In this document: piece by piece, positions 23,518-34,573 of the stretch
How positions within the stretch are numbered: the first letter of the stretch is position 1
Layout: each line of letters opens with the position of its first letter
NCBI GenBank assembly: GCA_963969595.1
Contig: OZ018417.1
Span: forward strand, 6,202,501 to 6,266,500
Direction: 5' to 3'
DNA from: Neckera pumila
Taxonomy: Eukaryota > Streptophyta > Bryopsida > Hypnales > Neckeraceae
Length of the DNA: 64,000 bases
Program-made: the position numbers and the translations under genes
The notes under the pieces: generated by a model
Database searches by the model: none
What the model was told of the DNA's origin: nothing
The model's input: only the letters and a program-made list of their open reading frames with translations

Positions 23518-23830
23518 TAGTAGAACCTCCCAAAGTTGTTCCTTTCAAAGTCGATAAACCTCTGTAAACAAATAGGGCCAGGCGGTCCCGGTTTCGGGAA
23601 TAAAATAAGTCGTAGCACTAAATGAGAGCCTGCCAAGGTCCACCACAATTCGACCTTGTCAAAAAAAAGGTAAAATATTCTTTTGGACAAGCTCCTTTTC
23701 CTAGAAATGTGGCACATGTCTCCCAAGGGGCAACTTTCTATGTAGTGCAAACCCTCTCTAAAGCAATTGACCTCTCTAAAATTATCTTGTCAGGTGGTCC
23801 CAGACCGTTCAGTTTAGAGAGGCTGTACAG
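23518..23830. mobile_element. Old pogo-like miniature element
   Basis: The left end reads TAGTAGAACCTCC after TA. The right end reads GAGAGGCTGTACAG before TA. The interior has CAGGCGGTCCCGG and GTCAGGTGGTCCCAGACCG words, which recur as GTCAGACCGGTCCCGGAC in the better copy at 46325. The ends have diverged, so the boundaries are approximate. Confidence 0.5.
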
Positions 23831-23959
23831 TACATCTACTTTCAATACTTTAGAAATTCATAGTTTATTCATTTAGTGTTCAAATGTTGCATCCTTAGAA
23901 AATCAATAGTTTTTTTTTTACTTCTAATAAGATCCAACAAAAGCTTAGGTAGTCTTGTA

Positions 23960-24131
23960 CAATAGAACCTCTCTAAAGTAATAGGGTTGGGATTAGATTG
24001 ACTATATTATATTACAAAGGTTATTACTTTAGGGGTGGTCATTACATTAGTGACATTTATATGTGGTCCAAGTTGGGATTGGGCAATCAATATTATCTTA
24101 GAGAGGTTATTACTTTAGAGAGGATCCACTA
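23960..24131. mobile_element. pogo-like miniature element, 172 bp
   Basis: TA (23958-23959) precedes CAATAGAACCTCTCTAAAG. The inverted end TACTTTAGAGAGGATCCACT then A precedes TA (24132-24133). Terminal inverted repeats with a TA target duplication are characteristic of Tc1/mariner/pogo transposons. It is too short for a transposase. Confidence 0.6.
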
Positions 24132-24133
24132 TA

Positions 24134-25570
24134 ATGGGAATCATACACAATTATTAATTTAGGTGCAATTATTGTCATCCAAGGTAAAAAAATACTATAT
24201 TTAAGGTCTAATTGTCATGACTTCTTTACAATCAAACTTTGTTGTTGTCGGGACATCTTTAAAAAACCTCAATCTCCATCTATCACTTGCCATTAATTGG
24301 GATTGTATTCCAACTATGTCCAAAAGGGAGGGTCATAGTTTGACAAATCAACATCAACTATGTCTTTTACCGTACATATAGGTCAATTTCGGAAATGAAT
24401 AGGGAAAATTTGGATTGTGTAAAATTTAAAAATAGTGCAAATATTTCTGAAAATCTGAATTTTTTTTCATTGTTGCTAATTCTAAATATCCAAAAATTAT
24501 TCTTGAGAAAATTTATAAAAAAGGAACACATTTACACATAAATAAAAAAAATCAATACAAAATTAGGAAAATTAGAAAATTTTCTAAAAATTAGAAAAAG
24601 CAAAGTGCTCAAAGCCAAAAAATCCAAATAAAGCTGCTGAATTGTCAAACTACAAGAACTAATCTACTTCCGCAACAAGGAGCCCGTGTACGGTATTTGT
24701 TAAATACTGCCACGTGTCAACTGGAGATTGATTTTAGGGTGATACGGACCTCTCAGAAACTGGGCGTGAAAATTGAATTTTAGTTTTCCCATGCCAAAAA
24801 AAACCTCACACCCTGCACTCACTCTTCCCAAACCCAAAACCCCACCCACCCCTTGATGGCCATACTTGCTTTGAATTGTTTAGTATATTACCTCCTCTCT
24901 CTAACTAAACAATACATACAACCAAAAATGGCTCCCACATTCTTATGATGATGATGTTCGGAGCGTGCCCACACTCCCTTCGGATACGATAGTATGGCAT
25001 TATTTGGTTTTTGAAGAGTCTGCCGATCATGTTCAGCGTTGGTACTTCAGATCACGGTTAACGCTTTCAGTTACCGACAGAAACAAATCTGCACATACTC
25101 AGAATTGCATAATGAAGCTCATACATAACCCAACTTCCCGAAAAGTCTTTCAAAGTGGGATTTTGCCAATTGCACAACATTCCCAAGACACCGCTTCAAA
25201 CCAAAGCATCTTCTGCGATTCGAAACGTCGACAGTCAAATGGGAATACATTCATAGAAAAGAGGGGTACACACTCACAGAACAAGTTATATGAGAATCCA
25301 AATTTGTTCTATTGATCCGAGGTTTAGCATTCGCACAAAGAATGACGGAATGCAGCGCCCCATGTTATAACCTTCCATGCTTTGCAAGTCAGGGACGGAG
25401 GAGTACAGAACTAGGGTACAAAAGCTCAATGCGAGCCAAACTCCACACATCCCAAACAAAAAAATATTCTAAACTATTGAGTCTCTTTTGTACAAGATTC
25501 CTCTAAGAACTATCGAACTTCCAAAATTTCATGCATACTTTCCAGAAAACATCCAAACTATTTCATACCG
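24134..25570. other. Spacer downstream of the calmodulin-like gene
   Basis: AT-rich to about 24.8 kb, then more mixed composition. The part near 25.3-25.9 kb should hold the 3' UTR of the minus-strand EF-hand gene. The plus-strand frame at 24965-25315 (116 codons) has no recognisable motif and is not supported as a gene. Confidence 0.4.
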
Positions 25571-25830
25571 AAAAAGTCTGAACTATAAGTAGAAAGTGTC
25601 AAGATCTTTTTGACAGTAGTTCCATATCAAGGTTGCTCTACACGTCCTTAGAAAGAAGTACCCATTGCGATGACAGTGGCAGTTGCGTGCAGAGTTTCCA
25701 CACATTCAGACTAAGTTGTAATGAAAAAGTCTGAGCCCGGAGTGGAAACAGTCGAGATGTTCACGAGTACTTCCACAACAAGCTCGCTCTCCACGTCCTC
25801 GAAATGGAATTGCCATTGCAATTAAAAGTA
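25571..25830. repeat. Two diverged tandem units downstream of the EF-hand gene
   Basis: 25571-25690 and 25723-25830 share AAAAGTCTGA, AGAAAGTGTCAAGAT versus GGAAACAGTCGAGAT, AGTACTTCCA-like words, GCTC(T/G)(A/C)CACGTCCT and CATTGC(G/A)AT. The offset is about 152 bp. This is an old duplication in the 3' flank of the calmodulin-like gene. Confidence 0.5.
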
Positions 25831-25879
25831 AACTGGAAGATTCAGTTGAAATCCATGAATCCATGACATTGATGGAGGC

Positions 25880-26566
25880 TTAGCTCTTAACGCTCAGCAA
25901 GTTCTGAAACTCCTTGAAATCCACGAAGCCATCGCCATCTTGGTCCACGGACTTGATCATCCTCCTGCAATCCTCCAGTGAATGTCCCTTCTCGCCCAAG
26001 CTCATCAACACTGTTCGAAGCTCATCAGCGCAAATCAAATTATTCCCATCCTTATCAAAAGTAGCAAACGCTTCCCGAATCGGATCCTCTCCCACCACAT
26101 TGTGCACGTCCTTGAACTCCTCCAAACTGATGAACCCGTCCAGATTCTTGTCCACATCGTTCATAATCAGCTGCAGCTCCTCCTCGGTCACATCCCCACC
26201 AAGAGACCGCAGCACGGCGCCGAGCTCCGAGATGCAGATCTGGCCGTCGCCATTGGCGTCGAACACCTTGAACGCCATCTCGAGCTCGGAGACTTCGCAG
26301 TTGTGGATCACGGTGTGGGTCGAGGGAGCAGGTGCTCGCTGAGCTTGCACGCGAACATCCGACTTAGAAGATTTCAAGCTTCCAGAAGTTTTCTTAGAGG
26401 ACTTTAAGCTTCCCATGCTCGTGAGACGAGTAATGAAGTTCGGGCTCTTTTTGAGGGATTCCGAGCGCGTCTTTTCTAACTTCCGACCGGAGATGCCGGA
26501 AGTCGCATCCATCGACTTCGATGTCTCGATCCTCTTGGACTTCCCGAAACTCGCCATTCGCATCAT
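25880..26566 (-). CDS. Calmodulin-like protein with four EF-hands and a basic, Ser-rich N-terminus
   Basis: 228 aa, intronless. It is a Ca2+ sensor of the plant CML family, expected to bind target proteins when Ca2+ rises. Four EF-hand loops are visible: 103-114 (DANGDGQICISE), 139-150 (DKNLDGFISLEE), 171-182 (DKDGNNLICADE) and 208-219 (DQDGDGFVDFKE). All have acidic or Asn ligands at loop positions 1, 3, 5 and 12, so all could bind Ca2+. The first about 90 residues are Lys/Ser-rich with repeated GSLKSSK and have no known fold. They may direct localisation or be phosphorylated, which is an inference. Another Met lies at residue 4. The first was used because nothing favours the later one. Lack of introns is common in this family. 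Confidence 0.92.
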   Translation of the reverse strand: MMRMASFGKSKRIETSKSMDATSGISGRKLEKTRSESLKKSPNFITRLTSMGSLKSSKKTSGSLKSSKSDVRVQAQRAPAPSTHTVIHNCEVSELEMAFKVFDANGDGQICISELGAVLRSLGGDVTEEELQLIMNDVDKNLDGFISLEEFKDVHNVVGEDPIREAFATFDKDGNNLICADELRTVLMSLGEKGHSLEDCRRMIKSVDQDGDGFVDFKEFQNLLSVKS

Positions 26567-26736
26567 GACTACTCCTCAACAACAAAGAAAAAACCCAAAC
26601 TCAAAAACCCACAAGAGCTCTAAACACGTCAAATCCTACCCAAGATCACACGTACTTCAATCCCTTGCTTGACGAGCCACTAAAACCTCCAGAATCGCGC
26701 GACTTATCAAAAAATGCCGCAACAATTTACTAACGA

Positions 26737-27350
26737 ATCACTCCCTGCAAGCTCGTTGTGACAGAATCTATTGCAAAATTCTAAAACCTAATGAGCAGCA
26801 ACAAATCCTACAACTGAAAGCTGAACCCACAAATCGAAAGCTTGCGTGTGACCAACTGACCCAACCAGGGGCTCGAACAAACGCTCTACTCAACGGAAAT
26901 GCCCCAAATGAAGCGCAAAATGAGCATGAGAATGTGAAGCTTCGGGTGTCAAGTTGAAGATTCAATTCCAAATCACTCCCTGCAAACTCGTTGTGACAAA
27001 ATCTATTCCAAAATTCTAAAACCTAAAGAGCAGCAACAATCCTGACAGTGGTAGCGAAACCCACAAAGCGAATGCTTACGTTATGATCAACTGACCCAAG
27101 CAGGAACTCGAACAAACGCTCTACTCAACGGAAATGCCCCAAATGAAGCGCAAAATGAGTGTGAGAATGTGAAGCTTCGTTTGTCTAACAAACGCTCTAC
27201 TCAAAGGAAATGCCCCAAATGAACTGAAGCGCAAAATGAGCGTGAGAATGTGAAGCTTCGGATGTCTAACAAACGCTCTACTCAACGGAAATGCCCCAAA
27301 TGAACCGCAAAACAAGCATGAGAATGTGAAACTTCGGTTGCCTAGTTGAA
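26737..27350. repeat. Nested tandem array upstream of the EF-hand gene
   Basis: A unit of about 80 bp containing CAAACGCTCTACTCAACGGAA, ATGCCCCAAATGAA, GCGCAAAATGAG and GAGAATGTGAAGCTTCGG occurs four times, at about 26877, 27112, 27188 and 27269. The first two copies lie inside a larger repeat offset by about 233 bp that also carries AATCACTCCCTGCAA and AAAATTCTAAAACCTAA (26737 and 26970). The array therefore grew in two steps. It starts about 170 bp upstream of the start codon, so it probably overlaps the promoter. Confidence 0.8.
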
Positions 27351-27690
27351 GATTTTATGGGAGAGAAGCTCGCGTAGGGCACCGCTGGTGGGCGCGAGCA
27401 CGGAACTTGCAGGGCTGGTGCCGTTCGCAAGGGGCCGTTGCCGAAACACCGACGTGTGTTGAAGGCCGCGAGATTTTTGCTGAACTGTTGGGGGCTTGCC
27501 TGCTGGCTTGGACTCTCCCTGGGCGGTGCTGACATGTTTCGGTGTCCACTTGGGATCTCCAAAGGGGTGGGCCAGACAGATACGCGCCGAGCCCACTGTC
27601 CGTTGCGGGGGGTGGCAGCTTCCCGGAAGGGAAGCTCTGGGAAAGATAAAGTTATGTTAAAGTTAAAGTTAAAGAATGATAAAGTTTAAG
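27351..27690. other. GC-rich patch, no gene recognised
   Basis: About 280 bp of GC-rich sequence ending in a GTTAAAGTTAAAGTTAAAG run. Overlapping minus-strand frames (27278-27596) have no domain and appear to be composition effects. It may be a promoter or CpG-like patch. Confidence 0.35.
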
Positions 27691-27701
27691 CTATATAATT
27701 T

Positions 27702-27969
27702 GCAGGACGTTAAATCGTGCCATCCTTGGTGGGCCCTGCGGGCCAAATTTACCCCGGGGAAAACGCTGGAATTTTTTATTTGCCACAAGTTTATTGATTT
27801 TCAAAATCTGAATTCATATTTGCAATCAGAGGCCCCAAATTAGCTAGGGGGGCTAGTAAGTATCCCTAGACACGGCTCAAATATAGGGGGCTTTTATGTA
27901 CTTTTATCCTCGTGAAACCCAAATTTACCCTGCTGGGCCCACAAAGGATGGCACGATTTAACGTTTTTC
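27702..27969. mobile_element. Mutator-like miniature element with 9-bp target duplication
   Basis: The two ends are inverted repeats over about 50 bp. After the first few bases both carry ACGTTAAATCGTGCCATCCT and then GGTGGGCCC or TGTGGGCCC. The element is flanked by the identical 9-mer ATATAATTT (27693-27701 and 27970-27978). Long terminal inverted repeats plus a 9-bp duplication are the hallmark of Mutator-like elements. At 268 bp it carries no transposase. Confidence 0.85.
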
Positions 27970-27978
27970 ATATAATTT

Positions 27979-28907
27979 TTGGTCTGTGACTTCTTTATGA
28001 GTTTCGCTTCGTGTGAAATGGGGGTCATAATGGGAAGTTTTTTGGTGACTTTATGGGAGTCGTTGGGACTTTTTGTGTTGGACTGGCTTTAATTTAATAA
28101 CATTCAATTTACTGACGGGTCCACACTCATCTTTGGGGTTGGTCAGAATCTTGAAGAATTCTTGACCACCGTTTCATTTGTTTCAAAATAAAAGTAAAAA
28201 AGTAAAAAATAATTCATTTCTTGGCAATGAAATCTCATTTGTTTAAATTTAAAATTTAAAAAAAATTTAAAAAATCCCGTTTCATTTGTTTCATTTTGAC
28301 CAGTTTCATTTTTTTTTTTAACAAATGAACCAGTTTCATTTGACCAGTTTCATTTTGTAATGGTATTGATTCCAGATTTGACTCAAATCCTTAACCCTGA
28401 ACTAGGCTCACTAGCTCAGTACCCACCAGGGCTTTGTTTTTACTTTTTGAGAAAGTGCCAGGATGGCAATCGCTTAAACTTGGTGAAGTACGGCAGTGTA
28501 TTTCTACATTTATCCATCTTTTGGACCAGAAAAACACTTTTCAATTATAATCATGCACTTTTTCATTCCAAATTTGGCAACTCCATCCATCTAAGGTAGA
28601 AACACCTATATCCAACTAGGGGTTCATAATTTGTTGTTCTTGTTGTTGACTTTTCAACGCTAATGTGACACCATCCCATCGGCAACCCATCACCATTGCC
28701 ATTACAAGTTGCAACTCATAACTTTCTTTCCTTTCAACTTGCTTCCTATACCCTTGGATCATGAAGATCAAAGGATTTGTGATTAAAAAATGTACAACCG
28801 GTTATGCACGATAACCTATTCGCCGCTAGCGTGGCTCATTGGTTAACTAATACATATTTGACCTAAGATTTCCTACCAAAGTTTGGAATGTTTTTTTTTT
28901 CTCCTTT
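27979..28907. other. AT-rich spacer; right part belongs to a dispersed repeat
   Basis: No gene. From about 28590 the sequence is related to 52745-52880. It carries the shared word AAGGTAGAAACACCTAT and, further on, an AATG then T-run then CTCCTTTT that matches the unoccupied site near 52870. Confidence 0.45.
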
Positions 28908-28911
28908 TTAA

Positions 28912-29836
28912 CCCCTAAACACCCAAACACCGTTTTTTGGCAACATAGCGATTTTGGGCAGCTCACTACAAATGGAGTTTTTATTTTTTTTCTTTGAAAT
29001 TTTCACACAACATTTTCCCGAGGAGTAGCTTTAAGGCCCAACAATTTTCATAGCTTTTGACTACATGGTTAAAAAGTTATTGTAAGATATGTGATTTTCA
29101 GTGCTCGGCAGGCAGCTAAATTTTTTTTTTAAAAATCACTTTTTAAGAAAATAAAAATTTGAAATTGGTTCTCTGGATTTATATATACATGTATAGCTTT
29201 GAATCATTCCATTTTTATTAATGAGATGAAAATTATGAGGAGTTTTAGCTTGCGGGTAGTTATGGATTGTCTACTCTAAAATAAACTTTGAAGTCCGTTA
29301 TTTAACTCAATTTTCAATATTTTTGAAAAAAAAAAAATTGTTGGATGTAGATTGTTCATTAAAACATTACAACCATTGGGATTGGCATTTTTCAATTCCA
29401 TAATTAAATTCTTAACAATTTTGTGTTTTGAATCATTCTCTACTTCTCTCTACTTACTACTTTTTTTCTATATGTTGTACAATTCCAAATGATCTGAGAT
29501 TTTTCAAACCTATAGCCAATTTGACTTAAAAAACAAATCCAAAGAGTAACCATCATTCTGGACATTTTTCATACAAATGTGACCATGTGAAGTACAGCTG
29601 CCCAAATTTTCGCAGGGACAAAAAAAGGATTTTTCTCAATTCAAATACTAATTAATCTTGCAATCTACACGGTGGAAAATTCTGAAATTTTTTCCACATC
29701 TTCTCAAACCAATGCACTACAAGATCTTACGATTACATTTGTCCAAAAATGTTTTTTTTCTCAAATTTGGTACTTGTATTAGAAATGGCAATTTTGGAGC
29801 ATTTTTGGTGAAAACTTAGTCAAATACATTTAGGGG
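28912..29836. mobile_element. Complete TTAA-flanked inverted-repeat element, 925 bp
   Basis: TTAA (28908-28911) precedes CCCCTAAACACCC, and ACATTTAGGGG precedes TTAA (29837-29840). The right arm has GATCTTACGATTACATTTG and TTTGGTACTTGTATTAGAAA, and these match the arms at 1-72, 14931, 48412, 61827 and 63061. The left arm contains GGGCAGCTCACTACAAATGG and CAACATTTTCCCGAGGAGTA, which are repeated in inverted order at the end of the window. No open frame could encode a transposase, so it is non-autonomous. A related unoccupied site exists at about 52859-52915. Confidence 0.8.
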
Positions 29837-29840
29837 TTAA

Positions 29841-30130
29841 AGTTAAAACTTGTAAGATAATGACATATGTCTCAAAGTAGTGAGCAAGAAAGTAGGAAGT
29901 AATGAGTGGGAAAGTTGTTCTTGGATGATCGGAATTCAAAGAATCTAGACACCATCTATGGATTTTTAGCACTTCTTGGCTCCTAAAATCATAGTAATAT
30001 CAATTTTGGAAATAAAATTATGAAAAATTTACAATCCCCATATTTCCTATCTTTCTACATGGGGAAAATTTGTTTTATTTGCCTCATATTGCTCACGATT
30101 TGTCCCATAATTGCTTAAGTGATCGAGTAT
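29841..30130. repeat. Dispersed repeat interrupted by the 925-bp element (right part)
   Basis: Matches 52883-53175 in the same order: ATGACATATGTCT, GTAATGAGTGGGAAAGT, CAATCCCCATATTTCCTATC and TTGCTTAAGTGATCG-like words. Together with the left part before 28908 it is one repeat copy split by the insertion. Confidence 0.7.
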
Positions 30131-30761
30131 AGATGTTTCTACTTTAAAATAGAAATGAAAAGTTTATTGCAAAAAAAGAACTGCTTTTATTTGGCAAAAA
30201 GTAGACATTTATTTTGAAATGGTGCAATTTGGCCCCATAATGCCTCTCAAAGGCTGGTGGCCAATGGATGACTTTCAAGATTATTGTAGAAATGAATAAT
30301 GCACCTATTGGTCTAAGAATTTGATCCTTTTTGGCAAAATATCATTGTGATTAAAGTAAAAAAATTTGGATTTTTTTGTATTGTCAATGTGACTAGCAGC
30401 TTTAAAATGAAAAAGCCTATTTTTTCTATTTTGAATTCTATTAATCCCTACAAATTCATTTGAGTTACATAATTTATTATTATAAGAAAGATTTAGAAAT
30501 TCTAGGTCGAAGCTTAGAAAGAAATTGGCAAAAAGATGATTTAACAAAATTCAATTTTCTTACAGGCTTGTCATTCACCTTTAGACTAGGGGGATTCTTG
30601 ACGACAAATTGCCAAAAATAATTTACTCTATTAGTTCAGGGTTAATTATGACAGTAATTCTAAAATACGTAGTTTTCAAAACTTCTTCACGGATCATTGT
30701 TCTTTATAAAAGTATGGAAGTGCAAATATAGATATTAAACTTTGATAGTGGAATTCTATTC
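30131..30761. other. AT-rich spacer
   Basis: No supported gene or element boundary. The minus-strand frame at 30305-30547 is Asn/Lys/Phe-rich, as expected by chance in AT-rich DNA. Confidence 0.4.
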
Positions 30762-31057
30762 TATTAGATGACATTGGAGGGCATTAGAGGGCCATTTCAG
30801 GGCCGTTCCAAAATCTGGCCAGATTTTGGGAACAACGGAACAGGTTGTTAGAATTTTTTTTTTCAAAAAAATAAAAATAAATGTAAAAATAAAATTCTCC
30901 CAAATATCATTTTAACCATTTTTTTTTTTTCAAAAAATTATGTGGCACAGCGCCATCTACATCAGCCAGCCATTGCAGCTGCAGGAACATAGTCTAAAAA
31001 CGCAGGGAACTTCCCAGGAACTCATGGTCTCCCAATGCCCTCAAATGTCATCTAATA
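30762..31057. mobile_element. Miniature inverted-repeat element, family with TTAGATGA ends
   Basis: The left end TATTAGATGACATTGGAGG is inverted at the right end, CCTCAAATGTCATCTAATA. The interior includes GGGCCATTTCAGGCC-like sequence and a T-run/A-run stem. A second copy at 32452-32710 has the same plan. Flanking TA on both sides could be a target duplication if the element starts at TTAGATG. There is no coding capacity. Confidence 0.65.
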
Positions 31058-32451
31058 CACCAAACTGTCATTAGCTTATTCTATGTTATTTCCTTGACAT
31101 TTCAAACTCATGTATGTAATCAACAAAATGATGAATTAGAATAATAAAACTTTGAATTTCTATTATGTATCCACGTTGTACATTGTGTAATCTATTTTTT
31201 ATCATGTACTTATATGTTAGATTTGACAACCTAATTAGAACACTATAAGAAAGTTGTATTTTAAGAGACAGATTTTAGGTGACATCCAAAGTAACAACTT
31301 GTGTTTTTATATCAACAATTATAACATCCTTCTTAGGCAACCTAATGAAAGTATGCAATCACCTATACTTGGTTGTATTCGATCGTCTTCATTGGAAACT
31401 TGTAACCCAAGCCTAGAACACTAATCAAGATGGCAAGGTCCCCGCTTCAATGCAAATTTTGCCCAAGTGTTGGTTCTCTTGAACCAATGAAAGCCATAAA
31501 CTAAGGCATTTTTATACTAGTGACAAAGGTCATGGCTAAAACATTTGGAGTATTGTGATTGAAAGAAGAGAAAGAAGAGTCCAGTTTAAGCTTATTTTAT
31601 ACTAGCCTTTATAAATGAAGAATGACCAAGGTTCAAAATGGATGATAAATGACATGGAAGCCTACATGTTTTAATATGGATCAAACTCTAATTTTGTAGC
31701 AAGACAACCTTGAGAGTTTTTTATTTTTTTATTTTTTTAAGAAAACCAAGCCATTCAATCAAAGCTAATTGGTATATTTTTGCCAGTCTTTAATGTAATT
31801 TAATTATTATGAATGCAATTTTTATTGTTGGAATGTTGATTTATTGCTAGAATGTTGTTTTATAACCGAATTGTTGGAATGTTGGTTTATTGCTAGAATT
31901 TTGGTTTATAACCAAATTTGTTGTAATGTAATGAAATTGCATTTTTGTCTTAGTAAATGCAATTTTATTGCTATCAATAAAGTTTTATTGCAATATTTAC
32001 TTCAATAAATGGATTTAAATTTTTATATTATGTTTTTTCAAATCTAATTCCATTGTAAATATACATTAAAATAATGGCTTGGTCATTTATATAGTATTTT
32101 CTACTATTGACTAAATCTTTTAAGAAATTCCTAGTGGTTAGAAGTTTCTTCCTTTATTTATTGGCATCTTAGTTGTTGAAATTTTATTAGGAGGTGAGAA
32201 GAAAAAATAAAAGGAAAGAAAAGCATTAGATGTTTTTTGAGGGCTTAAAAGGACTGTTTCAATCTTGTTTCCTTTGTTATTATAAAGAGTGCTGTTGTTA
32301 GGATATTTAAATAATAAAGAATAAATAAAAAATACATGAATTAAAATTAAAAATAAAAAAATTTTAAATTTTAAAAAAATATTGAAAAAACTTCCAAAAG
32401 AAAAGAAATAATATTTTTGATGTGGCAATTGTTCTACCACATCAAATTGCC
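31058..32451. other. AT-rich spacer
   Basis: Contains a short run of related words (GGAATGTTG, TTTATTGCTAGAAT, TTTATAACC) repeated two or three times at 31825-31910, which is a weak local tandem. No gene is supported. The 115-codon minus frame at 32138-32485 is low-complexity Phe/Leu/Lys. Confidence 0.4.
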
Positions 32452-32710
32452 CATTAGATGATATTTGGGGGTCTTGGAGGGCCATTTCAAGCCTATTCCC
32501 TGATTTGCCCGGATTTAGTGAACGTTGGTATGGGTGTGTCAGAATTTTTTTTTCAAAAAAATAAAAATAAAAATAAAAATAACCAAAATATCATTTTAAG
32601 CAATTTTTTTATTTTTTTTATTTTTTCAAAAAATGACGTGGCAGTCGCTTGACCACGTCAAATAGCAGGGGAATTCAAAGCCCTCCAAGACCCCAAAATC
32701 TCATCTAATG
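32452..32710. mobile_element. Second miniature element of the TTAGATGA family
   Basis: CATTAGATGATATTTGGGGG (32452 on) is inverted at CAAAATCTCATCTAATG (ending 32710), with GTCTTGGAGGGC also inverted near both ends. It shares the GGGCCATTTCA word, the T-run/A-run centre and a GTGGCA-type word with the copy at 30762. Another TCTTATCTAATGATG end at about 32778 suggests a further partial copy next to it. Confidence 0.65.
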
Positions 32711-34573
32711 CATTGGGAATACAGTTCCCACATGATCAACAGCCCAAGAACTCGCAGCCCTTTACAAGTCCCAAATCTTATCTAATGATGGATAAAAAGC
32801 AAGAGAAAATTATCAAATCTATTTTTTTTTTCTAGAATGTCATTTAAAAAATCAATCCACAAGAAACTAAGCTAAATTCACTCTATATTGTTAAAGGTAA
32901 CCAATGGATAATAACGTTGACTTTTGGTCACAGCTATTAAGCAAGAGCCATGACCAAAATAATTATCCAGATTGGTTCTTGGTCATTAGAATAAAAGAGC
33001 CCTAAGGGAATAATTTTACGAAAGAATATCATAATGTTTTTGGATCTATGAGAAGAATTTGGTGGGACTTGCTACATTGATAAAGTAGGCAAGTTGTTGC
33101 AATAGAATAGTTCCACGAGGCTCAAATATATGCGAAAAGTATTGGAACAACTAATGTTGCCATGTAAAGAGCTCTCTTACGAGCTCTAAAAAGAAGCTCA
33201 TAATGAAGGCTACAAATTCTAAAATCATGGACCCACAAAACATGCAAGATACTATAATAGTCAATTAATTTGGAGCACAGACTAAATTCCCTACAATAGT
33301 TGGCCCTACCAAACCAATATCAACGGTGCACTTGGATGGTAGTCCCATTGAAGATGCCCTTATAGTATATTATATTTGGCCTGAATTTGATAGTGTACAT
33401 TGCGACACATTTTTTGTCTTGTAAAGAATACCATTAGAATTTTGGTACTATACAGTACAATACAATACTCAATGACCTCTTTATGTTCACAACCATACAA
33501 ACATCAAAGCAATTTTCAGTGACACAAATCTAGAAGTGAAACTCAAGACTGTATAATCTTTTCAAGAATACACTGCAAGCATATAAACAAAGTTTTCTTA
33601 AGTTTTCTAGTTGAATTTCAAAGTTAAAAAACGCAATCCAAATACAATTTAGGATGCAAGCTTATTCACTTTCTGATATACTTATTAGGAGCAATCATAA
33701 CCCTTAGTCTGTTCAAGTGTCCACTTTGGAGCTCATGTTTTCAAATTTTGAATAGGTCATATGGAAATTTTCTTCTGGCCAATTTTATTTAGGTTGCAAT
33801 GTACACAATCATACAATGTAATTCATTGATTTCAGTGATATAAAATTTGGAAACCTTTTAAATTATGCTTTTCACAATATGGCCAATGAAATTGGTATCG
33901 AACTTTTTAACATAATCGTGGACACTTATTTCTGGACGGAGCGAGTACATAACCATCAACTTTATAATCCAAATGACCCGGTGCATCACATCTACCATAC
34001 CTGGAAATAAATCCTGTAGCAGTACCGCTGCTCTAAGTAACGTTTGGAACTGGGATCAGAATTCAAATCTGGACGCAATTGAAGTTACAGAATCTAAACG
34101 ATTCGTTCATTGGATGACACATCTCACAGAATGGAGAGCTTGCTTAGCCTTCAAATCTGAGTTGGGAAAGGGAATCACAAACTTCATGCTAACGTTGAAT
34201 GTATGTGATTTACAAGAATTGAATGAGTGAATATGACTCCACAAACAATTGCAAGTAATTTGTAATACGAGCTAGTTGCACGAAATGAAGCGTAATCAAC
34301 TGGAATCCCCAATCTGCTCGAATACTTCTTCTGACTGTATGCTAGACACGAGATGCTTACGTGAAGGTAGATACTTACGTGCTTACGGCGAGCTGAATTT
34401 ATTGGATCAAAATTCTACCTTACTGCTGATAGTTGTAAGAACGGAAGTGAAATGGAATGGAACAGACAGCAGTTTCAGAAAGGTAACTTACCTCTCTAAT
34501 AACTCTCCACTCCTTCAATCACTGAAACAAATTCCTGTCTCAAAGATCTGCGAAAAGGAAAGGGAAGGTTCAA
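32711..34573. other. Spacer downstream of SOS1
   Basis: AT-rich until about 33.9 kb, then normal composition, which should include the SOS1 3' UTR. Plus-strand frames at 33973-34230 and 34276-34629 have no motif, and the latter is antisense to the last SOS1 exon. Confidence 0.45.

Noticed and set aside
27278..27596. Overlapping minus-strand frames of 64-94 codons in the GC-rich patch
   Set aside because: All frames are open because of composition. No domain, splice context or conserved start was found.
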